A stretch of DNA of 10,097 nucleotides, from NCBI GenBank assembly GCA_003142495.1, contig PLMM01000184.1:1-10097 (forward strand). Reading direction: 5' to 3'. The notes beneath the pieces are model-generated. The model did no database searches. It was not told the origin of the DNA and saw only the letters and a program-made list of their open reading frames with translations. The stretch's first letter is position 1. Each line of letters begins with the position of its first letter. The translations under genes were made by a program, and so were the position numbers. Of this stretch, positions 1-7,180 are shown piece by piece. This DNA is from Gemmatimonadota bacterium (GTDB lineage: Bacteria > Gemmatimonadota > Gemmatimonadetes > Gemmatimonadales > Gemmatimonadaceae).

Positions 1-1300
1 CATGCGCGGGCGCGGCATGCGGAGGCAGCACGGTGCCAGGAGGCGCAGGCGCCGCGGGCGGCGCCGTCTTCGCGCTGTCGCCAGCGAGCGTATCGCCGGG
101 GCTCGGCGTCGCGCCCGCGAACGGATTCTCGGTGGTGTCGCGCTGCACCGTGTCGTTCGACTCGAAGGTCACCGGCTGATCGAGACTCGCGGCGCGCGGC
201 CGGAATCCGTTCCAGCTGATGAACATCCAGTCGTCAGCCGCGCCGCCCACCACCGTTTTCTGCGGCGCGAGTGACTCGGCGTTCGCGAGCACGACGTCCT
301 TGCCGCGCACGAGCGCGAGCCAGCCATTCGGCGCGACGGCGGGAAGATCGGCGCGCCACTGCGTTTGCGCCTCGCTCACCATGCGATCGGTGCTCACCGA
401 GATGATGTACGCGGTGTCGCCACTGGATGCCTTCGCGAGCACGTAGCGTCCGGTCGGATCCATGCGCAGCGCCGAAGCGCTCGAGGGGAGCGTCACGCGT
501 GTCGTGATGTTTCCGCTGTAGCGATCGACGACGAGCAGCTCGTTGCTCGAGTCGGCCGCGACGTAGATGCGATCGCCGCTCGGCGATGTCACCACCGCGC
601 GCGGCTTCACGGGGAGCTTGAGGCTCGGCACGATCTGCAGGTCGCGGCCGCGAACGCCCACGAGGCCGGAGTCCACAGGGAAGTAGACGCGATCGCCGGC
701 GGGTGTGCGAATCGACTTCGTGACGCGCGGCATGAGCACGCTATCGGCGATGCGATCTTCGGGCGGGCGGATGAGCCAGATCATCGTCCCCGCGCCGCGA
801 TTGGCGAGCACGAGCAGCGTTCCATCGGGCTGCGGTACGACGTCGTGCGCGGGAGTGGGCGGCTTGAAGGTCCAGCTGCCCGCCGGCGTCAGGCGCGTGA
901 CCGAGCCATCGGCGCCCACGGCGTACGCGGCGGAGCCGTCGGCAGAGACGAAGTCGGAGAGCTTGGGGGCGGGGTCGCGGGCGACGTCACCGCGCCGAAG
1001 GTCGATGCGCACGACGCCGCCCTTCGCGTCCTCGCCGAGTACGGAGCCCGCGCCATCGTCAAAGCCGAGCAGGCGGACGAGGGCGGGCGCCTTGCTCGTG
1101 GCGCTCCACACCAGGGAGTCGACGCGCGGGTACGAGAACGCGCGCGCGACTCCGCCGCTCCGTGGAAATCGGAGAACTAGTTGATCCGGTCCGTTCGCGC
1201 TGGCGCCGGCAGTGCTTCCCGTGCTTTCGACTGCCGGACGTTTGTCCGAGCCATGGCACGCAGCAAGTACGAGCGCCAGCGCCAGAGGCGACGTTCGCAC
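1..1300 (-). CDS. Beta-propeller lipoprotein, C-terminus cut off by the window edge
   Basis: The reverse complement is open from a GTG at 1300-1298 to base 1, giving 433 residues without a stop. The N-terminus is MRTSPLALALVLAACHGSDK: a short hydrophobic stretch ending in the lipobox L12-A-A-C15, so a lipid-anchored envelope protein is predicted. The body has repeating beta-propeller strand patterns such as SPSGDRIYVAADSS (about residue 238) and DPTGRYVLA, which resemble YncE/YVTN-type or PD40 propellers; I cannot name a family. From about residue 375 the chain becomes a Pro/Ala/Thr-rich linker, so another domain may follow outside the window. The start is the only plausible one: the first upstream in-frame stop is the TGA of the preceding gene, and no ATG or TTG lies between. 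There is no clear Shine-Dalgarno. The gene begins 18 nt after the Omp85-barrel gene, so co-transcription and a shared envelope role are likely but inferred. Confidence 0.8.
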   Translation of the reverse strand, partial: MRTSPLALALVLAACHGSDKRPAVESTGSTAGASANGPDQLVLRFPRSGGVARAFSYPRVDSLVWSATSKAPALVRLLGFDDGAGSVLGEDAKGGVVRIDLRRGDVARDPAPKLSDFVSADGSAAYAVGADGSVTRLTPAGSWTFKPPTPAHDVVPQPDGTLLVLANRGAGTMIWLIRPPEDRIADSVLMPRVTKSIRTPAGDRVYFPVDSGLVGVRGRDLQIVPSLKLPVKPRAVVTSPSGDRIYVAADSSNELLVVDRYSGNITTRVTLPSSASALRMDPTGRYVLAKASSGDTAYIISVSTDRMVSEAQTQWRADLPAVAPNGWLALVRGKDVVLANAESLAPQKTVVGGAADDWMFISWNGFRPRAASLDQPVTFESNDTVQRDTTENPFAGATPSPGDTLAGDSAKTAPPAAPAPPGTVLPPHAAPAH

Positions 1301-1318
1301 GAAGGTGAAACTACGCGA

Positions 1319-4300
1319 TCAGAACGTCGGATACAACGAGAACTGCCAGAATCCGTGTCGTCCAGGAGAGTCCTGCGGTATCGCGTAGTCCCATCGCAGG
1401 ATCACGTAGTTGAACAGATTCAGCCGCACCCCGAAACCGTAGCTGGTCAGCAGCGAGCGCACGTTCGCGGGATTGTCCTGACTGTCGCGACTGAACTCGA
1501 CCTTCTGCCCGTTGAACCAGGTGGTGCCGGCGTCGTAGAAGAACGCGCCCTCGATCGGCGGCAGCGGAATCGCGCCCGCCATTCCGCCACGTACCAGCGG
1601 GAAGCGCAGCTCGATGTTGCCGAACGCCACCTTGCTGCCGAGCAGGCGATTGCATCGCTGCGCGTTGGTAACGGTGGCAGGGCAGTTGTTGTTCGTGATC
1701 GCGAAGCTCTGATCATCGTAGCCACGAATGAGGTCGCTGTAGCCCAGATACTTCTGCAGGCTGTCTGCGTCGCGCCCGTACGACAGATTCGCCGTGAGGC
1801 GCGTCGCGATGGTTAGGTAGCTGAAGAGAATCGCATCGTAGCGACGATAGTCGGCGAGCAGCCCGATCCACTGGAACTGGCCGACCGCTGGAGTAACGCC
1901 GAAGCGGTAGCGCCGGCCGTAGATCGGGCCGGTGTAGCCGAAGAGCGAGTTGTCCGACACGTACGACAGACTCGGCTCAAGGTATACCTTGCGGCTTCCG
2001 TTGATTTCCTGCTGCGTCGCGTTGGATAGCGGATTGCCGAACTGGTCGACGACCTGCGAAAAGACGAGGAACGAACGCTCGAGATCGGCGAGGGTGAGCC
2101 CCAACTCCACTCTCGAGAAGCGATTGAGCGGATAGATGCCGACGACGAACGCCTCGCGATCGAGGTAGCGCGCGACGACGCTCTCCTCGGTGAGCGTGCC
2201 GTCGCCGTTGTCGACGAATTGCGAGCCCTCACCGAAGTAGAATGGCGACTGCGTATATCCCACCGAGTACTGCAGGCGATGCGAGAGATTCGTGTACGCC
2301 GCGAGTCCCTGCGCGTCTGCCAGGCGACCGTTGATCGATAGTGCGAAGGCGAGATGGTTATTGCCCGTCATGTCGCTGAGCGAGATCGCTGTTCCGCCGA
2401 ATACGCCGTTGCCGAAGTTGTCGCGCGAGTACCCGACCGTTGGCCGCGCGATGAAATCGGGCGAAAAGCGGATGTGGTACTTGTACTCCTTGAACTGACT
2501 GGTGTCCGGAAGCGTGACGAAGCCGCTGTCGACCAGCGCCGCGACGTTGACGCGCGGCTCGGCGCGCGGCCCCGAATCCGACAGCGCACTCGATGCGCGG
2601 AAGGTCGTGCCCGAGCGATAGTACGAATACGAGAGCGTGTCGAGCAGCGCCGAGTCGGCGCGCGCGCGCTTCGCCGCCGCCACGCTGTCCGCGCGCGACG
2701 CGAGCATCTGCGCGACGCTCGCCGGCGCGGAGAAGGGCTGGCGCTTGAGCGACCGCGGATTGTCGATCGTCCAAACGGTGTACTCGCCGTTCTCGAGGTA
2801 GGTGAACGCGAGCCTGTCCGTTGCCGGCGACCACGTGATCGCGGGGCTGAACTCCGTGAGGGAGATGACTCCGCCAACGACGCTCGTGAGCTGGTAGTGC
2901 TGCCTGTCCACGAGATCGTACAGGAAGATGTTCTGCCCGCCGGTGCGATCGGAGATGAAGGCGATGGACTTCGAGTCGGGCGCCCACATCGGATTGATGT
3001 TGAGCCCATTCTGTCCGGGAATCAGCTCGACGTTGCCGCCATCGACGTGATAGATCGCGATCTGCCAGTGCGGAAAGCGCAGATTCGCGAGGTCCGCACC
3101 CGGACTCTGATCCGTCGCGAAGGCGATCATCGATCCGTCGGGCGACCACTGCGGCTGCTCGTCCGCGAACTGATCGTGCGTCAGCTGCGTGAGATTCGTG
3201 CCGTCCGCATCGATCGTGTAGAGATCCGTGATGCCGCCCTTGTTGCCGGTGAAGACGAGATGCTTCCCGTCCGGCGACCAGCTCGGGCCGACGATGCCGT
3301 CCAGCGGAAGCTCGATCTTCGCGATGCGCTTGCGCCGCTTCACATCGAGCAGGTAGAGCACTTCCTTCCCGCCGCCGAGCGCGGAGAAGGCGAGCGTCTT
3401 CCCATCCGGAGAGAAGGAGCTCTGCGAATACAGAATTCCGATTTCCTGATAGTTCGGATCGAAGGTGCTCTTCACGAGGCGCGCGATCCGCTTTCCGGTT
3501 TTTGCGTCGCCGAGCCAGAGGTCGATAAATACCTGGCCCTTGAGGAAGCTTCCATTCGACAGGAACGCGATGTACTTGCCGTCGGGCGAGAGTGCCGGCG
3601 CGAGGAAGACCTGGCCGCCGCTGATCTTCTGCGAAAGCAATGGCTTCGCGAAGTGGCGCGGGCGGTCGAGATTCGCTACCTGCGGCAGATACTTCACCTG
3701 CATCGCTTCCTTCCATTCGTCGCCAAGATCTTCGAGCGACTCGCCCGTTTCCTTCTTGAAGGCGCGCTCGACGCCCATGGACGGAACGTCGGCCATGATC
3801 GAGCCGATGATCTCGTCGCCGAAGCGGCCGGCGACGTACGCCCACAGCGGCTGGCCGTAACGATACGGATCGTAGCGATCGGGATTCTCGTTCATCTTGA
3901 CGATCGTGGGCAGGTCGCCGTTGATCGCGGCATCGCGCATTACCGTGGACGAGCGAGCGTAGTCGGGGCCGAGCGAGAGATACTCGGCCATACCCTCCAT
4001 GAACCAGAGCGGCGGATTCACCTGCGAGAGCTGGGCGATCCCGCCGCCCGCGCGCCCGCGCGCGAAGATGTCGAACTGGAACTCGTGCGTCATTTCGTGC
4101 GTGAGCACGTGCTCGAGGCCGCGATAGTCGCCGGTGAACGGCATCAACATGCGATGGCGCAGCGGCTCCGTCACACCGCCGGTACCTTCGCCGAGGTCGC
4201 CGGTGACGTTGTTCTGTCCGAAGTCGGCGCGCGAGGCGAAAAAGAGAATCGGCTTCTTCTCGCGGAACTCGTGACCAAGAATGTGCGAGAGGCGAGCGTA

Positions 4301-4516
4301 GTCGCGCTCGGCCATGCGCGCGCCCTGCATCGCGGCGATGCGCTCGCCGGGATAGTAGTGAATGAGGAAGTGCTCGGTCTCGATGACCTGCCAGTCGAAG
4401 TCCTTGTACTGGACCTGGTTCTGACCGAAGTACTCCTGCCCGGCCGCCCTCGATGCGAGCATGCCGCCCGCTGCGAGAGTGACGAGCGCCGCGCGCCAGA
4501 CAATGCGTAAGCTCAT
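1319..4516 (-). CDS. Secreted zincin-like / PD40 propeller / Omp85 barrel fusion protein
   Basis: A 1065-residue outer-membrane protein. Residues 1-26 form a signal peptide (cleavage near SRAAG/QE). A peptidase-MA-like gluzincin domain follows, with H140-E-M-T-H144 and a probable third zinc ligand in WFMEGMAEY (E174). Six PD40/TolB-type repeats lie between about 305 and 575 (for example SPDGKYIAF, SPDGKTLAF, SPDGKHLVF). An Ala/Ser/Asp-rich linker (about 598-680) leads to a C-terminal barrel of the Bac_surface_Ag (Omp85) type. The barrel shows the loop-6 signature R931-G-Y933, the ELRFPL strand, FYDAGTTW, and a final Phe as in an outer-membrane beta-signal. No POTRA repeats are visible. The start ATG overlaps the rsfS stop (ATGA) and is preceded by GGAGG 10 nt upstream. 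The domain order is clear. Whether it cleaves proteins, and which, is unknown; the TolB-like repeats could equally be a docking platform. Confidence 0.88.
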   Translation of the reverse strand: MSLRIVWRAALVTLAAGGMLASRAAGQEYFGQNQVQYKDFDWQVIETEHFLIHYYPGERIAAMQGARMAERDYARLSHILGHEFREKKPILFFASRADFGQNNVTGDLGEGTGGVTEPLRHRMLMPFTGDYRGLEHVLTHEMTHEFQFDIFARGRAGGGIAQLSQVNPPLWFMEGMAEYLSLGPDYARSSTVMRDAAINGDLPTIVKMNENPDRYDPYRYGQPLWAYVAGRFGDEIIGSIMADVPSMGVERAFKKETGESLEDLGDEWKEAMQVKYLPQVANLDRPRHFAKPLLSQKISGGQVFLAPALSPDGKYIAFLSNGSFLKGQVFIDLWLGDAKTGKRIARLVKSTFDPNYQEIGILYSQSSFSPDGKTLAFSALGGGKEVLYLLDVKRRKRIAKIELPLDGIVGPSWSPDGKHLVFTGNKGGITDLYTIDADGTNLTQLTHDQFADEQPQWSPDGSMIAFATDQSPGADLANLRFPHWQIAIYHVDGGNVELIPGQNGLNINPMWAPDSKSIAFISDRTGGQNIFLYDLVDRQHYQLTSVVGGVISLTEFSPAITWSPATDRLAFTYLENGEYTVWTIDNPRSLKRQPFSAPASVAQMLASRADSVAAAKRARADSALLDTLSYSYYRSGTTFRASSALSDSGPRAEPRVNVAALVDSGFVTLPDTSQFKEYKYHIRFSPDFIARPTVGYSRDNFGNGVFGGTAISLSDMTGNNHLAFALSINGRLADAQGLAAYTNLSHRLQYSVGYTQSPFYFGEGSQFVDNGDGTLTEESVVARYLDREAFVVGIYPLNRFSRVELGLTLADLERSFLVFSQVVDQFGNPLSNATQQEINGSRKVYLEPSLSYVSDNSLFGYTGPIYGRRYRFGVTPAVGQFQWIGLLADYRRYDAILFSYLTIATRLTANLSYGRDADSLQKYLGYSDLIRGYDDQSFAITNNNCPATVTNAQRCNRLLGSKVAFGNIELRFPLVRGGMAGAIPLPPIEGAFFYDAGTTWFNGQKVEFSRDSQDNPANVRSLLTSYGFGVRLNLFNYVILRWDYAIPQDSPGRHGFWQFSLYPTF

Positions 4517-4875
4517 ACCTTGGCTTCCTCCGCTTCGATGGCGACGATCCGGGCATCACCCCACAGGCGCTCGAGCTGATAGAAGTCGCGCAGCGTGGGG
4601 TGGAAAACGTGCACGACGAAATCGACGTAGTCGATCAGAACCCAGCGTCCCTGCGCGAGCCCTTCGACGTGATGCGCGCGCACGCCTTCCTTCTTCATCT
4701 CGTCCATCACGTGCTCCGCGATCGCGCGCACATGCGTGTCCGAGTTACCGCTGGCGATGAGGAAGAAGTCGGTGGCATTCGAGACCTTGTCCAGATCGAG
4801 CATGACGACGTGGTTCGCCTTCAGATCCAAACACAACGCGGCCGCACGCTGCACTTGCGCGAGAATGGAGGACAC
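4513..4875 (-). CDS. rsfS: Ribosomal silencing factor RsfS
   Basis: A 120-residue protein of the RsfS/Iojap (DUF143) family. RsfS binds ribosomal protein uL14 on the 50S subunit and blocks joining with 30S, lowering translation in starvation. Family features are DLKANHVVMLDL, the TDFFLIASGNSDTHV block, VEGLAQGRWVLIDY, and the C-terminal VHVF...FYQLERLWGDA segment. The frame stays open to an ATG at 4974 (153 residues), but those extra 33 residues resemble nothing in the family and cover a possible promoter. I chose the GTG at 4875, which gives the usual family length. An AGG lies 12 nt upstream, so the start is not strongly supported. The 3' end overlaps the next gene by 4 nt, implying translational coupling. 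The gene is separated from rplI by a terminator-like hairpin. Confidence 0.9.
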   Translation of the reverse strand: MSSILAQVQRAAALCLDLKANHVVMLDLDKVSNATDFFLIASGNSDTHVRAIAEHVMDEMKKEGVRAHHVEGLAQGRWVLIDYVDFVVHVFHPTLRDFYQLERLWGDARIVAIEAEEAKV

Positions 4876-4890
4876 GAGTTCGAGGTGCCT

Positions 4891-4896
4891 GTTATA
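4891..4896 (-). promoter_or_regulatory. Possible -10 element upstream of rsfS
   Basis: On the minus strand this reads TATAAC, a 5/6 match to the bacterial -10 consensus in otherwise GC-rich DNA. It ends 15 nt before the preferred GTG start of rsfS, which would leave a leader of only about 9 nt. No good -35 box is seen at 16-18 nt. It lies just downstream of the rplI terminator-like hairpin, where a new promoter would be expected. Confidence 0.3.
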
Positions 4897-4993
4897 TGTG
4901 GTGAGAACGCACGAAACACGAGTTGCCGTGAGCGTGACTACAGGCGCGCAATATGAGCCGGAAACCGAGGGCATACCACCACCACTACACGAA

Positions 4994-5019
4994 CGCCCGG
5001 CGGAAGTTTCCGCCGGGCG
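4994..5019 (-). terminator. Inverted repeat after rplI, likely terminator
   Basis: CGCCCGGCGGAA and TTCCGCCGGGCG form a perfect 12-bp inverted repeat around a 2-nt centre (in practice about 10-11 bp with a short loop). It starts 30 nt after the rplI stop. The following minus-strand bases (TTCGTGTAG) contain only a poor U-run, so it may be a weak intrinsic terminator or a 3'-end stabilising hairpin. The palindrome is strand-neutral; minus is chosen because only minus-strand genes flank it. Confidence 0.65.
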
Positions 5020-5048
5020 TCAAAACACGCGTGGAGGTGCGGTCGCGT

Positions 5049-5498
5049 TTACTGCTTGATCACCCAGACGCGCACTTCGGGCTTCACGTCGGCGTGGAGG
5101 CGAACAGGCACTTTGTAGACGCCAAGCGCCTTGATCGGCTCGTGAAGGTCGATCTGGCGCTTCTCGATCTCGGGGAAGCCCTGCGCGTGGAGCTGCTGCG
5201 CGATGTCCGCCGAGGTTACCGAGCCGAACAGCTTGTCCTCTTCTCCGACGCGAGCGGAGAAGGTGAGCGACACCTGCTCCAGCCGATTGGCCAGCGCCTG
5301 CGCATGTCCGCGACGCTCGTTCTCGGCCGCCTCGAGGTGCGCCTTCTCGCGCTCGATGCGCTTGCGGTTGCCGGGGGTCGCTTCGTACGCGAGGCCGCGG
5401 GGGAGAAGAAAGTTTCTGCCGTAGCCGGGAGACACCGTGACGATGTCGCCGGGTTGGCCGAGGTTGTCGATTGCCTGCTTAAGAATGACTTCCATCAT
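5049..5498 (-). CDS. rplI: 50S ribosomal protein bL9
   Basis: A 149-residue protein, the same length as Escherichia coli L9. L9 binds 23S rRNA near the L1 stalk base and extends from the ribosome surface. The N-terminal rRNA-binding domain is clear: MMEVILKQAIDNLGQPGDIV followed by GYGRNFLLPRGLA. A long charged connecting helix (about residues 42-78, rich in Glu, Arg and Ala) leads to the C-terminal domain with FGSVTSADIAQQL and the ending VRVWVIKQ. Two tandem ATG codons occur (5498 and 5495). The first is preferred because GGAG lies 7 nt upstream. The frame is open further upstream to 5663, but that extension is not L9-like and overlaps the previous gene. It lies 37 nt after the DUF2232 gene and is the last gene of the ribosomal cluster. 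Confidence 0.97.
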   Translation of the reverse strand: MMEVILKQAIDNLGQPGDIVTVSPGYGRNFLLPRGLAYEATPGNRKRIEREKAHLEAAENERRGHAQALANRLEQVSLTFSARVGEEDKLFGSVTSADIAQQLHAQGFPEIEKRQIDLHEPIKALGVYKVPVRLHADVKPEVRVWVIKQ

Positions 5499-5535
5499 CG
5501 AAGTGCTCCGGTCGAACGGTTGATCGTTTAGAAAG

Positions 5536-6570
5536 CTAGCTGGTGGCGCCAGGGCCTGCGGGCGAATCCGCCGTCCGCACGCGTCGCCGCCAATCGATCC
5601 ACGTATCGGTGACGCCCAACCCCACTGCGAGCGGGAGCGACACCGGCAACAAAACCACTGCAACTGCGCTTGCCGCCAACTGCGCGCCGAGCGTCGGCTG
5701 GGGGTAGAACCAGGCGATCACTCCGAAGCCGCGCAGCGCGTACAACGCGCCGAAAAAGACCACGAGATTCGCGCCGACGACGCGCAGCGCGTCGAGGGCG
5801 GGAAGCACCGTAATCGTCATTCCTGCCACGAGCGCCCAGATCAGCTCATCGCTGAACCGGAAACAGCGAAACGGCGCCATCGCCGCGCCGAGTCGCGCGC
5901 GGCTCATGCGGTGGTACAGTCCCCAGGCCAGCGCGCAGGCCGCGAGCGACTCGAGCGCGAGCAGAGCGGGGTACAATGGTGCCGCGAACGTTCCCGAGGC
6001 GCTTTGCAGCTCGATCGCCCTGCGTGCCGCCCAGTCCCGCGCTGCGGGAGCGAAGCGAACACCGGGAAACCACTCCGACCAGTGCGCGAGCACCGCCGTA
6101 TTGCGCAGCTGGAACTCCCGCGCGAACACACCTTCGATCCGCGATGCCGCGTGCGGCGCGAAGGCCATGCCGATCACGGCGATGAGCGCCGCGATGCCGA
6201 CGGCCGCGAGCGCGCGACCGAGGAACTGGCGACGCCATCCCAGAATGCAGACGAGGCCGAGCGCGCCGGCGACGAGCACTCCCCAGGAGCGCGCGAGATC
6301 GGTGTAGGCCTCGCTTCCCTGAGTCGCGGGGATCGCCAGCAGCAATCCCGCGAGTGCCGCCCACGCAAGCGCGAGCGCGGTGGAACCGCCCCTGCGCCAC
6401 CCCGCGATGAAGCACGCGGCGAGGGCAGGAACCAACAGCAACAGCGTATCGACGACAGGTGCGGCCGCCCTCACGACCGGCGCGTGCGAGAGCAGGAGGA
6501 ACGCCAGGAGCGCGATCACGATGCGCGTCCAACCCTGCTCCCGCGGCGGAGCCGCGAGGGCATCGCTCAT
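5536..6570 (-). CDS. DUF2232 (YybS-like) polytopic membrane protein
   Basis: A 344-residue integral membrane protein with about eight or nine hydrophobic segments (roughly 15-33, 40-58, 64-82, 95-112, 118-138, 198-218, 240-262, 264-284 and 296-320). Between about 140 and 195 there is a longer polar stretch containing FAREFQLRNTAVLAHWSEWF. The C-terminal motif LGVTDTWIDWRRRVR resembles the G..D.W.D.R ending of YybS-like proteins. DUF2232 members have no firmly established biochemical function; linkage to rplI is a known pattern, as with yybS near rplI in Bacillus. The start is the ATG at 6570, one nucleotide after the rpsR stop (TAG-C-ATG) with AGG 6 nt before it. An upstream ATG at 6621 would overlap rpsR by 50 nt. 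Family assignment rests on topology, location and the C-terminal motif. Confidence 0.75.
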   Translation of the reverse strand: MSDALAAPPREQGWTRIVIALLAFLLLSHAPVVRAAAPVVDTLLLLVPALAACFIAGWRRGGSTALALAWAALAGLLLAIPATQGSEAYTDLARSWGVLVAGALGLVCILGWRRQFLGRALAAVGIAALIAVIGMAFAPHAASRIEGVFAREFQLRNTAVLAHWSEWFPGVRFAPAARDWAARRAIELQSASGTFAAPLYPALLALESLAACALAWGLYHRMSRARLGAAMAPFRCFRFSDELIWALVAGMTITVLPALDALRVVGANLVVFFGALYALRGFGVIAWFYPQPTLGAQLAASAVAVVLLPVSLPLAVGLGVTDTWIDWRRRVRTADSPAGPGATS

Positions 6571-6571
6571 G

Positions 6572-6793
6572 CTAAGCCTGGTGACCCCGAATGTATGGCA
6601 CGAGCGCGAGATAGCGCGCACGTTTGATCGCCGTCGACAGCTGGCGCTGGTGACGCGCGCACACGCCGCTCAGGCGACTCGGCAGGATCTTGCCGGTGTC
6701 GGTGAGGAAGCGTCCGATGGTACGATCATCCTTGTAATCGATGAATCGCACGCGGGTTTCGCAGAATGGGCAACTCTTCTGTGGGCGTCGCAT
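6572..6793 (-). CDS. rpsR: 30S ribosomal protein bS18
   Basis: A 73-residue S18. It pairs with S6 on the platform of the 30S subunit. The sequence is typical: start [11 protein letters not shown], then [29 protein letters not shown] and [14 protein letters not shown]8, C11, C45 and H48 form a C-x2-C...C-x2-H set, so this is a zinc-binding (C+) form of S18. The ATG at 6793 is favoured over a further upstream ATG (6832) because it matches the conserved N-terminus and has GAGG 6 nt upstream. That ribosome-binding site is inside the last codons of rpsF, and only 1 nt separates the two genes, so translation is probably coupled. Confidence 0.97.
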   Translation of the reverse strand: MRRPQKSCPFCETRVRFIDYKDDRTIGRFLTDTGKILPSRLSGVCARHQRQLSTAIKRARYLALVPYIRGHQA

Positions 6794-6794
6794 G

Positions 6795-7157
6795 CTAATC
6801 CTCGTCGTCGTCGTCGTCACTCGCGCGCCCACGTCCGGCGGCGATCTCTTCCTCGGTCATCGGCGGAGCGCCGACTTCGTGCTCGTGCAGCGTGATGAGG
6901 TAGCGAACGACGCCCTCATCCAGCTTGAGTGCGCGCTCGTATTCCGGCAGCGTGGTCGCTTCGGCTTCGAAGTGCGCGATGGCGTAGTGGCCCGTCTCGC
7001 GACGGCCGATGGGATACGCGAGAGCGCGCTTTCCCCAATGCTCGACGGCGACTTCGCCGGTGCCGAGCAGCGCGTGAACGCGCGTGAGCGTGTCGGTGAT
7101 CGTAGCATCTTCGAGTGCGGCATCGAAGATGTACACCACCTCATACTTGCGAGGCAT
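6795..7157 (-). CDS. rpsF: 30S ribosomal protein bS6
   Basis: A 120-residue S6. It binds S18 and 16S rRNA on the 30S platform. Family blocks are [11 protein letters not shown] at the N-terminus, [18 protein letters not shown] in the middle, and [14 protein letters not shown] near the end of the fold. The tail beyond about residue 100 is acidic and ends in ASDDDDDED, comparable in charge to the acidic C-terminus of Escherichia coli S6, which RimK extends with glutamates; no RimK gene is in this window. The start at 7157 is supported by the conserved MPRKYEVV start and a strong GGGAGG 10 nt upstream. The frame is open far upstream (to 7952), but only because of the high GC content. No ssb gene lies between rpsF and rpsR. 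Confidence 0.97.
   Translation of the reverse strand: MPRKYEVVYIFDAALEDATITDTLTRVHALLGTGEVAVEHWGKRALAYPIGRRETGHYAIAHFEAEATTLPEYERALKLDEGVVRYLITLHEHEVGAPPMTEEEIAAGRGRASDDDDDED
6801..6818 (-). repeat. GAC trinucleotide repeat encoding the S6 acidic tail
   Basis: The minus strand has five GAC codons followed by GAG, encoding DDDDDE near the end of S6. The last bases contribute the GAGG ribosome-binding site of rpsR. A repeat of this type can slip in replication, changing tail length in steps of one Asp without breaking the frame. Confidence 0.85.
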
Positions 7158-7167
7158 TGCTGTAAGT

Positions 7168-7173
7168 CCTCCC
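7168..7173 (-). promoter_or_regulatory. rpsF ribosome-binding site
   Basis: GGGAGG on the minus strand, 10 nt before the rpsF ATG, is the strongest Shine-Dalgarno in the window and settles the rpsF start. It is an exact second copy of the GGGAGG in the 3' arm of the leader hairpin just upstream, so both can pair with the same CCUCCC. Confidence 0.85.
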
Positions 7174-7180
7174 TGTGGAC

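Noticed and set aside
365..1184. Plus-strand open frames (365-1180 and 705-1184) in the left part
   Set aside because: They are antisense to the lipoprotein frame, which has a lipobox and propeller repeats and stays open to the window edge.
2354..4510. A 718-codon open frame on the plus strand opposite the barrel protein, and a 733-codon shifted frame on the minus strand (2358-4559)
   Set aside because: Both overlap a gene with clear zincin, PD40 and Omp85 signatures and encode Arg-rich sequence without domains.
5049..5663. A 204-residue version of L9
   Set aside because: The extra N-terminal 55 residues are not L9-like and overlap the DUF2232 gene. The ATG at 5498 has a ribosome-binding site and gives the standard 149 residues.
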